From positions 1-64,000 of the forward strand of contig CAYUQT010000021.1 of the NCBI GenBank assembly GCA_964446835.1: a stretch of DNA of 64,000 bases, read 5' to 3'. Position numbers and translations under genes: made by a program. Shown piece after piece: positions 8,941-17,947 of this stretch; the stretch's first letter is position 1; each line of letters begins with the position of its first letter. The notes beneath the pieces are model-generated. The model ran no database searches and was not told the origin of the DNA. It worked only from the letters and a program-made list of their open reading frames with translations. This stretch comes from CAYUQT01 sp964446835. GTDB taxonomy: Bacteria; Planctomycetota; Phycisphaerae; UBA1845; JAFGLZ01.

Positions 8941-10599
8941 ATGAAGCGAACGGCTGCCATTTCGTGCCTGTGTTTCCTCGCGTTCTCGCCGATCGCCGAG
9001 GCCGACAACCTTGTGGTTAATCCGTCCGCCGAAAATGGGGCCGACGGCACCAGGCCTGCCGGCTGGGGGCTCTATGTGGGAGCCGGCAATGTGAAACTCA
9101 CCACCAATTCCCTTGAGAAACACTCCGGACAGGCCTCCGCCTGTCTCGACCTGACCGGCTGGTATGTCCCCAAGGACACTAAGGATGCACCGGAGAATCG
9201 CTCGGTGAGTGCCGCGGTGGTTCTGGCCGACAACAACGGCTACGGCGCCGCCGGTGCCCTCAAGGGCACGCCGGCAACGACGTATACCTTCTCGTTCTGG
9301 TACAAGGGCGATCTGCCCTCGGCCGGCGTCGGCGTCACCGGCTGGCCTGAACCGAATGCCGATCACAATCAGCGAATCGCCCAGCCGGTCGTGACCCATC
9401 CCCTGAAACCGACGTCGAGCTGGCAGCGATGCACCGGCACCTTTCGCCTCGGTGCAGGCGTGTCCTGTTTCGCCATGACGATCAATGTCGGCGGCAAGCA
9501 GAGCAGCGGCTTTCGACTCGGCAAGCTCTACGTCGATGACGCCGAGATCCAGCCCAAGGCCTTTCCCGACGGGCGGCTGAGGGGCCTCTGGTGTGCCCTG
9601 CCCAAATCGACGGATCGCGAGCAGGGGCTCCGAGAGGTCACAAGCACCCTCGACAGGCTCAAAGCCTGCGGCCTGAACACCCTCTTCGTCTGGACGGTCT
9701 CCCTCCATGTCGCCGCCCTCGATCGGCCCGAGTTGCGGCAGGCCGATCCCCAAAGCCAGTGGGACCCCCTGGGGGTGATGATCAAAGCGGCCACCGAACG
9801 CGGAATGCAGGTCCACGCCTGGTACTCACCGTGGATTTACAAAGAGAAGAGCCGCGGCATCGAACTCCGAGAGCATCCCGACTGGGCGGCCGTCAATGAC
9901 AAAGGGGCTGCCGACAGCGACGGCATCTGCCTGGCCCGACCGGAGGTCCGCCGCTTCGAGCTGAATCTGATCGGCCGGCTCATCGATCGGTATCCCGATC
10001 TGGCCGGCATACACATCGAGGAACCGGGCTACAATTGGGGGCACTACTGCTTCTGCGACTACTGCAAACGGCTCTGTCGCGAGTGGTACGACATGGATAT
10101 CACCGCCGACCCGACGGCGGCCCGACCGATCCTCGATCACCTGGCGGCCTCGGTCTGCACCGACTTCATGATTCGGCTTCGACAGATGGCGCTGAACAAG
10201 AATCCGCGGATGTGGATCTCCGCAAATGGCTCGGGCGGAAGTAACGCCGACAACGACTGGCGAATCGGTCGCGACTGGGTGACCTGGGCCCGTCGGGGCA
10301 CCATCGACTTCTATGTGCCCCAGATCTACACCAAGAGCGTCGAGGGCTTTCTCCTCGGAGGTCGCAAGACGAAGGAGGTCCTGGGATCGTGCGACCTGGT
10401 GACGGGCATGGCCGTGAGCTGGAGCGGAATCTATCCCGAACGCCTCACGCCGGAAGTCCTCCAGGGCGAGATTCGCGGATCCGAGAAACTCGGGGCCAAA
10501 GGATTCGTCGTCTTCCACCTCGATCACTTCCAGGAGCCGCACTTCAAGGCCATTCGAGACGTGGCTGGAGCGCCGGCCGGCAACGGCAAATCTCCGTAG
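8941..10599 (+). CDS. Secreted glycoside-hydrolase-like (GHL10/DUF187-type) protein
   Basis: This 552-residue protein has a signal peptide (AISCLCFLAFSPIAEAD), an N-terminal carbohydrate-binding-like beta-sandwich (residues about 22-205, from LVVNPSAENG) and a TIM-barrel domain like the glycosyl-hydrolase-like 10 family. Barrel features are LKACGLNTLFVWT, RGMQVHAWYSPW, DLAGIHIEEPGYNW and TIDFYVPQIYT. The Glu pair in GIHIEEP is a plausible catalytic site. Related enzymes cleave peptidoglycan-like or other glycans, but the substrate here is unknown. The start at 8941 was chosen for GGAG upstream and the signal peptide. Confidence 0.85.
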   Translation: MKRTAAISCLCFLAFSPIAEADNLVVNPSAENGADGTRPAGWGLYVGAGNVKLTTNSLEKHSGQASACLDLTGWYVPKDTKDAPENRSVSAAVVLADNNGYGAAGALKGTPATTYTFSFWYKGDLPSAGVGVTGWPEPNADHNQRIAQPVVTHPLKPTSSWQRCTGTFRLGAGVSCFAMTINVGGKQSSGFRLGKLYVDDAEIQPKAFPDGRLRGLWCALPKSTDREQGLREVTSTLDRLKACGLNTLFVWTVSLHVAALDRPELRQADPQSQWDPLGVMIKAATERGMQVHAWYSPWIYKEKSRGIELREHPDWAAVNDKGAADSDGICLARPEVRRFELNLIGRLIDRYPDLAGIHIEEPGYNWGHYCFCDYCKRLCREWYDMDITADPTAARPILDHLAASVCTDFMIRLRQMALNKNPRMWISANGSGGSNADNDWRIGRDWVTWARRGTIDFYVPQIYTKSVEGFLLGGRKTKEVLGSCDLVTGMAVSWSGIYPERLTPEVLQGEIRGSEKLGAKGFVVFHLDHFQEPHFKAIRDVAGAPAGNGKSP

Positions 10600-10713
10600 A
10601 GATCCGGGCGATGAGGAATCAAACTCCAGAGGTGGGGGTGCCGCCGTCGGATGTCCGGATCCAGAGCCCAGGGACAAGCGTACCGCAGAACGGATAGGAA
10701 TCTCCGCCCTGGT

Positions 10714-10730
10714 CTGAGAAAGCGTCTCAG
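10714..10730. terminator. Hairpin between convergent genes, possible terminator
   Basis: CTGAGA and TCTCAG pair around a 5-base loop between the GHL10-like gene and the convergent terC-like gene. No U tract follows on either strand. Confidence 0.25.
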
Positions 10731-10738
10731 CACCGCAC

Positions 10739-11719
10739 TCAGTCCGACGTCGATGGCGGGTTGGACGATTCTTTCTTCGCAGCCAGGATCGATGCCACGA
10801 TCGCGATGGCCAGCGCAACAGCGATCACGCCGAGTGATAGTGCCGGCGGAATGTGTACGTGCTTCGAGATCAGCATCTTGACGCCCACGTACGCAAGAAC
10901 GAAGACCAGACCGTACTTCATGTAGCGAAACAGATTCATGAGGCTGGCAAGTGCGAAGTACATCGATCTGAGGCCAAGGATGGCGAAGATGTTGGACGTA
11001 AAGACGATAAACGGGTCTCGAGTGACCCCGAAGATCGCCGGGATCGAATCCACGGCAAACATCACATCGGTGCTCTCGATGACCAGCAGCACCAGGAACA
11101 GCGGCGTGACGGCTCGCCGGCCGTCGAGGCGTGTGAAGAACCGATTTCCCTCATACGACGTCGTCACCGGATAGAACCGCCTCGCCAGGCGCAGCAGGGG
11201 GTTGTTCTCCGGCTTGATGTCCTCTTCCCCGGAGAAGAACATCTTCACCGCCGTGACCAGCAGCAGAACGCCGAACACGTAGATGATCCATTCAAATCGA
11301 TTGATCAGGGCGGTGCCGGCTCCGATCATCACACCGCGCATGACCTGAGCACCCACGATGCCCCAGAACAGCACCCGATGCTGGTACTGCCCCGGCACCT
11401 TGAAGTAGGCGAAGATGACGGCGATAACGAAGATGTTGTCGAGGCTGAGGGACCACTCAACGATGTAACCCGTGAGAAACTGGATAGCCGCCTGGTGCCC
11501 GGACATCTCATGGCCCAGCGAACCGGCGATCCCCATCCAGTTGTGCCGGTAGATGTAGTACACGCCCACATTGAACAGCAGCGCCAGCAACACGTAGAAC
11601 CCCGCCCATCCGAGGGCCTCCTTCATACCGATGACGTGGGCGCGGCGGTTCAGCACACACAGGTCGAACGTCAACAGAGCCAATACGATCGTGATGAAAC
11701 CAATCCACAACCAGATCAT
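10739..11719 (-). CDS. TerC/Alx-family integral membrane protein
   Basis: This 326-residue protein has about nine hydrophobic segments and the TerC/Alx signature features EWSLSLDNIFVIAVIFAY and LVLLVIESTDVMFAVDSIPA, with Asp residues inside membrane helices. Family members are linked to manganese export or metal stress (Alx, MntX) and to tellurite resistance. The start at 11719 follows GGAAGGA. No yybP-ykoY manganese riboswitch could be recognised in the 590 bases upstream. No other ter genes are nearby, so a general metal-homeostasis role is more likely than a tellurite operon. Confidence 0.9.
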   Translation of the reverse strand: MIWLWIGFITIVLALLTFDLCVLNRRAHVIGMKEALGWAGFYVLLALLFNVGVYYIYRHNWMGIAGSLGHEMSGHQAAIQFLTGYIVEWSLSLDNIFVIAVIFAYFKVPGQYQHRVLFWGIVGAQVMRGVMIGAGTALINRFEWIIYVFGVLLLVTAVKMFFSGEEDIKPENNPLLRLARRFYPVTTSYEGNRFFTRLDGRRAVTPLFLVLLVIESTDVMFAVDSIPAIFGVTRDPFIVFTSNIFAILGLRSMYFALASLMNLFRYMKYGLVFVLAYVGVKMLISKHVHIPPALSLGVIAVALAIAIVASILAAKKESSNPPSTSD

Positions 11720-12209
11720 GGGTCTTGATTCCTTCCCTGTTCGGCGAGCCGCCGATTTCGATCGGCACAAACCGGCCAGACCAACCAATTCCGGCCGGCC
11801 GATTCGAGAGCAGAATTATGGGCGATTTTGCCGCTCAGGGCCAGAGGGCAACGAATGAAAGAGAAGCCGCACTTCGACAAGAGAACGATGGGACTCCTCA
11901 TGGGACCGCAACTCCACCCGAAACGGGAACGGCCCTGCCGCTAAGTTCTCATCTCGCCGGAGGTTCTGGCCGGCAACGGTTGCACAGAGGCTTCCGCCGA
12001 TCGGTGTATCGGCCAAGACCTATCCAGGCGACGTCCTCATAGACGACCGCCAGACGGTGTCCACGGCGCCATGGCGTCTCCTGTCCCCGCAGGAAATTCC
12101 TGCAACCTATGGGGAACTTCATCGACGCCGCGACGTCTTATATCACGTAGGTGTTGCATCGCGCGAGCGCCGCACCCTCGTTCTGTAACCTCGCTGCACT
12201 CGCCCGGAT

Positions 12210-12224
12210 GACGGTATTACCGTC
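12210..12224. promoter_or_regulatory. Perfect 7-bp inverted repeat, operator-like
   Basis: GACGGTA-T-TACCGTC lies about 90 bases upstream of the start at 12313. It is a perfect dyad with a one-base centre, more like a protein-binding site than an RNA hairpin. Confidence 0.35.
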
Positions 12225-12242
12225 GCTGTCACATTCCATACG

Positions 12243-12265
12243 TGTCCGTGGATCGTCCACGGACA
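12243..12265. promoter_or_regulatory. Perfect 10-bp inverted repeat upstream of a secreted unknown
   Basis: TGTCCGTGGA and TCCACGGACA flank the centre TCG, 47 bases before the start codon at 12313. It could be an operator or a 5'-leader hairpin. There is no U tract, so it is unlikely to be a simple terminator. Confidence 0.45.
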
Positions 12266-12312
12266 GACCGATATACCCTGCCAACGCCGTCTCAAGGTAC
12301 AGGAGTGATCCA

Positions 12313-13956
12313 ATGAGTCTAATGCGACTGAGTCGATGGATGGTGGGAGTGGCCGTGTGCCTGGTCGTGGGCCCGACACCGTCGACATGGGGCAACGGCG
12401 GGCCGTTCCTGCTGAAGTATCCCAACGGAGACCCGGCGGCCAGGGGCAACGTCGCACTCCTCGATGTAGACCTGAAGCCTAGCCGCGAGGAGCGCCTTCG
12501 GGTGATCAAGGAGGACCTGAAGATCGCCGTCGTGAAAGATCCTTCACCGGCATACGGATCCACCGAGAACAAGTACACCGCGCCTCTGGCGATCGTCTCA
12601 GCCGAGTACACGATTGAGAATCCCACCACCCAGAACATCGAAGTCCACCTCGGATTCCCCATCCTTCGAGGCATCTACGAGCCCATTCGCGGAATGAGTA
12701 TGGCACCGGAGGCCCACGTGATCGTCAACGGCAAAGATGGGGTTCACTCCAATACCATCTCCAACTCTGCGATCTACGGGTTGATCCGCAGCCGCGCCCG
12801 TGAGGTGATCGAGACAGCCGTGGCGGGAGACCCCGCACTGGCGGAACGAGTCGCTGCCGTTCGTACCACCGGTACCGTTCGCCGGCACACAGTGAGTGCA
12901 ATCCGGTCCGCCGTCCAGCGTGACGAAGCCCTCAAGACCGCGGTCGCCAGGGACAGGCTCCTGTCGGGCATCGCCGCCTGGAATCCGGACGCCTTGGACG
13001 ACGAACACAAACAGGCGAGGCTTGCCCTGGCCGATTACCTGAACACGACGAGACAATGGAACGCCCGGAACGTGGCCCTCATGGTCGAGTATGCCTCTGT
13101 TGATCTCGGTCCAAGAGATATGTTCCCCCGTATGGATCAGGGCATTCATGCATGGTCCGTCCAGTCACTGCCCCATCAGAACATCGGGGCACTCCATGTG
13201 ATCGGAGAGCAGAGGGTCACTCAGTTGCTCGCGACGCTGGCTGGCGCCTTCGATCCCAAGTCGGCCGCTCAATACGAGTCGATCTTCGCGGCGTGGGGCG
13301 GAGACGTCCGCGAGAAGTCGGTGGACCTTGAAACGGGACAAACCCGTCCCCGCGAGATCACGGTGGATCCGAACGTGATAAGAGGAAATCACTTCTCCGA
13401 TCACCTAAGGGCCGCCTCCGATCCGACCGTCTATGCCAGAGTCGACTATCTGGATCCCAAGGCACAACTTAGCGAAGCCCTGAAATCCTCCTGCCAGACC
13501 ATCCTGAAGAATCTGCCGGTGGTCTTCACGTTCGCACCAATGAATCTGCTTCACTTTCAAGTGAAGTTTCCCCCCAACGCAACGACGACCCTCAAGGTCA
13601 CCTACAGACAGTACGCCTATAAGGACACCCACGAGCCCGCCAGCTATCAGGTGGCCTACCTGGTGCACCCGGCCTCGTTCTGGAAAGACTTCGGCCCCAT
13701 CAACCTCGACGTGGCAACACCCATCGGAATCAACATGCGAGCATCCGTTCCCTGTCAAGACAAGGGCACAGAGGACCGTGAAGTAGGTCAAGACGTTCCC
13801 AGGGCTGACAAGATCAAGAGGCAGTCCTTCGCAATCCACCAAGCCGTGCTCAAGGACAAGACGGGTGAACTCTTTGTGGGCGTCGATGCCGGCGCCTGGG
13901 ACCAGATGGCCGGCGCCAAGTCCGTCGCAGGGGCTCAGCCGCCAGCCAGGAAATAG
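12313..13956 (+). CDS. Secreted protein of unknown function
   Basis: I do not recognise this 547-residue protein. It has a clean signal peptide (RLSRWMVGVAVCLVVG, cleavage near STWGNGG) and a mixed alpha/beta body with no Cys-rich, HExxH or glycosidase motif. Recognisable stretches include AEYTIENPTTQNIEVHLGFP, suggesting a beta-sandwich, then a charged helical region (residues about 140-240), then another beta-rich part with TTTLKVTYRQYAYKD. The start was chosen because AGGAG lies at 12301-12305. The stop codon is one base from the first ATG of the next gene, a Tat-exported phosphatase-superfamily protein, so the two are translationally coupled and probably work together. Confidence 0.8.
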   Translation: MSLMRLSRWMVGVAVCLVVGPTPSTWGNGGPFLLKYPNGDPAARGNVALLDVDLKPSREERLRVIKEDLKIAVVKDPSPAYGSTENKYTAPLAIVSAEYTIENPTTQNIEVHLGFPILRGIYEPIRGMSMAPEAHVIVNGKDGVHSNTISNSAIYGLIRSRAREVIETAVAGDPALAERVAAVRTTGTVRRHTVSAIRSAVQRDEALKTAVARDRLLSGIAAWNPDALDDEHKQARLALADYLNTTRQWNARNVALMVEYASVDLGPRDMFPRMDQGIHAWSVQSLPHQNIGALHVIGEQRVTQLLATLAGAFDPKSAAQYESIFAAWGGDVREKSVDLETGQTRPREITVDPNVIRGNHFSDHLRAASDPTVYARVDYLDPKAQLSEALKSSCQTILKNLPVVFTFAPMNLLHFQVKFPPNATTTLKVTYRQYAYKDTHEPASYQVAYLVHPASFWKDFGPINLDVATPIGINMRASVPCQDKGTEDREVGQDVPRADKIKRQSFAIHQAVLKDKTGELFVGVDAGAWDQMAGAKSVAGAQPPARK

Positions 13957-13957
13957 G

Positions 13958-15154
13958 ATGCCGACGATGAACCGGCGCGAATTCCTTCAGGCGACGATCG
14001 CGATGGGCGCAGACGCCGCGATCCGAAACGGCGGAACCTCCGCTCCGCTGGCCCTCGCGGCACCGACATGCCATCCCTCGTCGCCTGCGGATCGTAAGTT
14101 GGTCGTCGTCGTCTTTGGTGGCGGCACCCGATCGAGCGAAACCATCGGGGACCCCACACATCGTCACATCCCTCGTCTCTGGAAAGAAATGGTCCCTCGC
14201 GGCACGCTCTTCGACAATATGCGAGTCGAGCACAAGGTCGTTCATCCCAACAGCACGGGCTCCATCCTCACCGGACACTGGGAGTGGGACGACATCGACT
14301 GGTCCAGACCCGTGGGGCATCCAACCATTTTCGAGATCTGCCGCAAGGCGCACCGCTCGCCCGACACGTCTGCGTGGGCCTTTGTGTACGCATCGATACT
14401 GGCCAAAGCCGGCGAAAGCCTCGCTCAAGGCTATGGCCCCCTGTTTGGGGCCAACGTCGTGGAACCGCCCACCATTTCACGTTCGACGGCCGAACAGATG
14501 GACCATCACATGCGGCTGGCGGCGTCCAAGGGTAACGCCGAGGCGGAGCTCGAAGCCATTCGATCGTGCGAACGCCTGGCGCGATCGGAGAGCCACATCG
14601 CCCGTGGCGGCCTTCGATCAGACATCGCCAGGCAGTTCCTCAACGATCAGTATCAGGCCTGGACGTCCGATACCGGCACCACAAGCCACGACGCATTTCT
14701 GATCGAACGCACATTGGCCTGCATGAAACAGTTCGCCCCCGACATCCTGGTCGTGGCCTGCGGCGAGATCGACTGCGCCCACTACGGCTCCTGGTCTCGA
14801 TACGTCGAGGCGATCCGTCGCACGGACGAACTGACGTGGCGGCTCTGGCGGGCGACCGAGGAACTCGATGCCTACCGAAACCGGACCCTCATGCTGATCC
14901 TCCCCGATCATGGGCGCGAACTCGACCGGCCCGGCGGATCAGGGTTCATCCATCACAGCGATTTCTACACGAACCAGGGAGCCGACGAAGGATGCCGCCG
15001 TGTATGGATGCTCGTGCTGGGTGCAGGCATCCGGGCGGGCGTTTCCATCCCCCGACCTCTGCCCATCACCGTCGTGGCCGCCACAGGCCTGGAATACCTC
15101 GGCCTTGCCGCATCGCCCGGGGCTGCCGAGTCGGTGCTCTCCACGATCACCTGA
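13958..15154 (+). CDS. Tat-exported alkaline-phosphatase-superfamily protein
   Basis: This 398-residue protein starts with a twin-arginine signal (MNRREFLQATIAMGADAA) and has an alkaline phosphatase/sulfatase-type fold: a first metal strand KLVVVVFGGG with nearby Thr/Ser (TRSSETI), VACGEIDCAHYG, and LILPDHGREL followed by a His-rich HHSDFYTN. These fit the two-metal site of phosphoesterases, phosphomutases or sulfatases, but no sulfatase CxPxR signature is present. It begins one base after the preceding gene stops; ATG 13967 is an alternative start with better ribosome binding site spacing. Context suggests it modifies or partners the secreted unknown encoded just before it. Confidence 0.8.
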   Translation: MPTMNRREFLQATIAMGADAAIRNGGTSAPLALAAPTCHPSSPADRKLVVVVFGGGTRSSETIGDPTHRHIPRLWKEMVPRGTLFDNMRVEHKVVHPNSTGSILTGHWEWDDIDWSRPVGHPTIFEICRKAHRSPDTSAWAFVYASILAKAGESLAQGYGPLFGANVVEPPTISRSTAEQMDHHMRLAASKGNAEAELEAIRSCERLARSESHIARGGLRSDIARQFLNDQYQAWTSDTGTTSHDAFLIERTLACMKQFAPDILVVACGEIDCAHYGSWSRYVEAIRRTDELTWRLWRATEELDAYRNRTLMLILPDHGRELDRPGGSGFIHHSDFYTNQGADEGCRRVWMLVLGAGIRAGVSIPRPLPITVVAATGLEYLGLAASPGAAESVLSTIT

Positions 15155-15217
15155 GGCCCCCCACGGAACCTTCTGCGATCGAAACGCAGGCGCAATCCCG
15201 CCTCGCCTTCATGAACC

Positions 15218-16108
15218 TCAGGAGGGCCCCCTGCGGGGCTCTCCGCGCCGAAGTGTGTGAACCGTGATCTCCGGTCGGCAGTTGAAACGAACCCTGAGCA
15301 AGTGGCCAAGACCGCGATTGACATAGACGGCCTTGTCCCCCACCCATACAAGCCCTGCCCCATATTCGCGATGAGTCACCGGAAGCTTGGGGGCCCCGAA
15401 GAACGGAATCACCACCTGTCCGCCGTGGGTGTGCGACGACAGGACCACGTCTCCCGGCCAGTGCCGCAAAATGCCCATGCTGTCGGGATTGTGACTGAGA
15501 ACGATGATCGGTCCGCCCGATGAGACGCCCGCGAAGGCAGCCTTGGCATCACACCGTCCCACAAGGAGTTCGTCCAGTCCCACCAGGGCGATCGACGCCC
15601 CACTTCTGGAGAGGATTCGACTGCGGTTTCGAAGGACGATTCCGCCAACCTGCTCCACAGCGGCCGCCAATCGATCGGCGATGTCGAAACGGATATCACC
15701 GGGCGTCCATCGATGATAGTCATGATTGCCGAGCACTACGACAACTCCGTCCGGACAATGCAACCGACTGAGAATTCCGGCCACCGTGGCAATCTGATTC
15801 CCCAGCCCACCCTGAATGAGATCACCCGTAACGACGATCAGATCGGGGCGAAGCGCATTGACCCGATCCATACACTCATACAAGTAGTCCGCCGAAACCC
15901 GATGCCCCACGTGGAGGTCCGCAATCTGAACGATGCGATAGCCCTCGAAAGCCTTTCCCAACTGCGACAGGCGAATCTCGTTCTCCGTCACCTCCACCCA
16001 GTGAGGCTCGATGCGCCAGGCGTAGAACCCCACACCGGTCACTATCGCTCCCGCTCCAATCGCCAGCACCTTCAGCACACGCCTTCGACTCACGCTGGGC
16101 ATATTCAT
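15218..16108 (-). CDS. Membrane-anchored metallophosphoesterase (YaeI-like)
   Basis: This 296-residue protein has a Tat-like or uncleaved N-terminal segment (SRRRVLKVLAIGAGAIVTGV) followed by a calcineurin-like phosphoesterase domain. All the usual metal motifs are present: IADLHVGH, VTGDLIQGG, VLGNHDYH, LSHNPD and SSHTHGGQ. The family includes YaeI/YkuE-type enzymes acting on phospholipids or UDP-lipids at the membrane. The start at 16108 follows GGAG with short spacing; 16102 is an alternative two residues later. It is convergent with the phosphatase-superfamily gene. Confidence 0.9.
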   Translation of the reverse strand: MNMPSVSRRRVLKVLAIGAGAIVTGVGFYAWRIEPHWVEVTENEIRLSQLGKAFEGYRIVQIADLHVGHRVSADYLYECMDRVNALRPDLIVVTGDLIQGGLGNQIATVAGILSRLHCPDGVVVVLGNHDYHRWTPGDIRFDIADRLAAAVEQVGGIVLRNRSRILSRSGASIALVGLDELLVGRCDAKAAFAGVSSGGPIIVLSHNPDSMGILRHWPGDVVLSSHTHGGQVVIPFFGAPKLPVTHREYGAGLVWVGDKAVYVNRGLGHLLRVRFNCRPEITVHTLRRGEPRRGPS

Positions 16109-17023
16109 ACAGTCTCCACGCCACAATGATCGGCCACATCGGACGATCCATCAGGGACATCGACCACCATAGTCGTCTTCGTCCGCTCTATTCAAGCAGA
16201 ACCTGAACCGCCGAGATCTGTGCGCACCTGCGACGTCCCCCGTCCCTTCTCTGCAGGACCTCGACAGCCAAGCGTATTCTTGCTCAAGGGTGTCGATGCA
16301 CAGCGAACGAAGACACGTATCTCCACCCTCTACCCCGAGCTGAACGGTATCGATCCGGCCAGTGTCAGAGCCTATCTTGCATAAGATCCGCAGGCATGTG
16401 ACACGCTCCAAATGCAAGACGGGAATCCGTCATCTCGATGACAGCGGCGAGAATCCGCCAAGACCATAAGTCTATGCATTTCAAAACATTCGGCCCAAAG
16501 CTGTCCCCAATAGACACCCAACTGACGACCATCCGTCAGCCCGGCTGTCCCTGCGTTGTATCCATGGAATAACTGAACCGAGACTCACATCTATCATAAG
16601 TGTCTTCAGTTCATAGAACTATGCGATGTTACATCTCCATTGTCGTTACACGAGGACACTGGCACAGAGCGTGTCAAAAAAACACCGTTGGCGACGGTTG
16701 TACAAGTGCGAAAACTGGGTACTACGGGGTCCGACTCGAATGAGAGTGGCGCAGGCGATCGAGCTGTTGGTGATCTTTCTAAGCGGATCGGCCATCCTGG
16801 TCTTGGCCGTCAGCTTTGCCTGCTCTGGATAGGTCACGGCGCGGTGTCCTATTCAGTCGAGCCCGGCGGCGGACGATATACCCATTGCCGTAGTGAGTGG
16901 AAATCCAAAAAAATGTGACTAGGCATCTTGACCGCCGCCACGTCGCGCGTTAAAGTTCGCCGCCGACAGGGACGTGGTCATCATCAACTCTGGGCCAGGG
17001 GCGCCAAGCGTAAGGAGAACAGA
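16109..17023. other. Long intergenic region, at most one tiny ORF
   Basis: These 915 bases contain no open frame with normal coding character. The only item worth noting is a 30-codon hydrophobic ORF at 16740-16832. No tRNA, terminator or repeat was recognised. Confidence 0.5.
16740..16832 (+). CDS. Possible 30-residue single-pass membrane peptide
   Basis: The ORF starts MRVAQAIELLVIF and continues with a hydrophobic stretch (SAILVLAVSFACSG), so it would be a tiny membrane peptide or lipoprotein-like leader. There is no clear ribosome binding site. It lies 190 bases ahead of two other small secreted proteins on the same strand, which is the main reason to list it. It may be chance. Confidence 0.25.
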   Translation: MRVAQAIELLVIFLSGSAILVLAVSFACSG

Positions 17024-17353
17024 ATGGTGCGGTTCTGGAAGGTCGCGATGATTCTTTCTGTGGGTGGGGCGTTGCCCGGCACTGTCCTCACGGATGGCTG
17101 TTTCTTCCGATACGGCGAGAAGGTCACCGGCCTTAATACGGTCCTCTCCGATCCATGGGCGGCAACGGCGAATTCCACCGCGGCACCCACGGGATTTCTC
17201 TCGAGCACACTGAACGGCTGGTACAATCCGGGTGCGGATCCCGAGTGGCAGCGGATCCTCAATGATGGTTTCGCTGCACTGCAAACGTTCATTCAATCCA
17301 ATATCAACGTCCAGACGCCGCGCAACTGGGTAGACATGGGCAAACCCAGATAG
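17024..17353 (+). CDS. Small secreted protein of unknown function
   Basis: This 109-residue protein has a strong ribosome binding site (AAGGAGAA), a signal peptide (KVAMILSVGGALPGTVL) and a short mature part with Cys near its start (TDGCFFRYG). The rest is rich in Asn, Trp and Pro (WYNPGADPEWQRIL, QSNINVQTPRNW). No known domain was recognised. It is followed 76 bases later by a second protein of similar size and plan; both carry a hydrophobic leader ending in a Leu-Pro-Gly motif and a Cys, and the Asn/Trp-rich mature part. They look like a pair of surface or periplasmic proteins, possibly lipidated. Confidence 0.7.
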   Translation: MVRFWKVAMILSVGGALPGTVLTDGCFFRYGEKVTGLNTVLSDPWAATANSTAAPTGFLSSTLNGWYNPGADPEWQRILNDGFAALQTFIQSNINVQTPRNWVDMGKPR

Positions 17354-17429
17354 GGTTCTGTGTCTCTCGCGAATGCGCGTCTTGGGGCCAGCAAGGGTTT
17401 GAGTGACGTTCTCTAGGAAGGAAAAATCA

Positions 17430-17774
17430 ATGAATTCCAGCAAGATAAAGCGAGTAATGTTGGGCCTGATGGTGATTACATCGGGGAGCCTGCCGGGGCT
17501 GGCCTGTCTGAGTGGCGCCGAGCAGCAAACGATTCTGACCAATCTGGCGGCAACCGGATCGAGCATTGTCTATGACAATGCCAAGCCGATCGGAACGCTG
17601 CCGATGATTGGCGCCCCCGCCAACTTGGGCGAGTGGGTTTGGAACGGCTACGCCGGTGCGGTGAACTTCTGGACCGACATGCTGAAGCGCATGGTTCTTC
17701 AGGGTGTTGGCAACATCGTGAATCGCAGGATCGACTTGGCGATCCCGGATGATCCGTTCCCCGCGGGTATTTGA
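17430..17774 (+). CDS. Small secreted protein, second of a pair
   Basis: This 114-residue protein has a strong ribosome binding site (AGGAAGGAA), a leader (IKRVMLGLMVITSGSLPGL) and a Cys (ACLSG) at the likely processing site, which resembles a lipobox. The mature part includes TNLAATGSSIVYDNAKP, EWVWNGYAGAVNFW and a hydrophobic-to-charged tail. No domain was recognised. Its plan matches the preceding gene, and transcription of both probably ends at the strong terminator at 17829-17867. In Phycisphaerae-like genomes such tiny proteins seem frequent, but I cannot assign a role. Confidence 0.7.
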   Translation: MNSSKIKRVMLGLMVITSGSLPGLACLSGAEQQTILTNLAATGSSIVYDNAKPIGTLPMIGAPANLGEWVWNGYAGAVNFWTDMLKRMVLQGVGNIVNRRIDLAIPDDPFPAGI

Positions 17775-17828
17775 CAGCGGGCACTGATCTTCTGGTCCAA
17801 TCGGCTCGATGTCGGGCGGGTATGTTCT

Positions 17829-17867
17829 GCGGAGACCATCAGGTTGTGATGGTCTCCGCTTTCTTTT
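17829..17867 (+). terminator. Strong intrinsic terminator after the small secreted proteins
   Basis: A perfect 13-bp stem (GCGGAGACCATCA with TGATGGTCTCCGC, loop GGTTG) is followed by TTTCTTTT. This is a classical Rho-independent terminator. It separates the small-protein unit from priA, which starts 80 bases further on. Confidence 0.9.
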
Positions 17868-17947
17868 GCGCGGTGTCCGTTGATCTCGCAGGTCGCAGCG
17901 GTCAGAATCGCGCCTGTCGCACGAAACGGGACTGAGAGGAAACGCCG

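Larger units (their letters stand above)
11720..12312. other. Divergent intergenic region with two perfect palindromes
   Basis: This 593-base gap separates terC (minus) from the secreted unknown (plus). No convincing gene was found in it. Its right end holds two perfect inverted repeats, at 12210-12224 and 12243-12265, listed separately. Confidence 0.6.

Noticed and set aside
11720..12000. yybP-ykoY manganese riboswitch upstream of terC
   Set aside because: TerC-type genes are often controlled this way, but the conserved loops could not be found.
13954..13960. Frameshift fusing the secreted unknown and the phosphatase gene
   Set aside because: Each has its own stop, start and export signal; coupled translation explains the spacing.
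16151..16417. 88-codon frame on the minus strand
   Set aside because: No ribosome binding site, no domain and poor composition.
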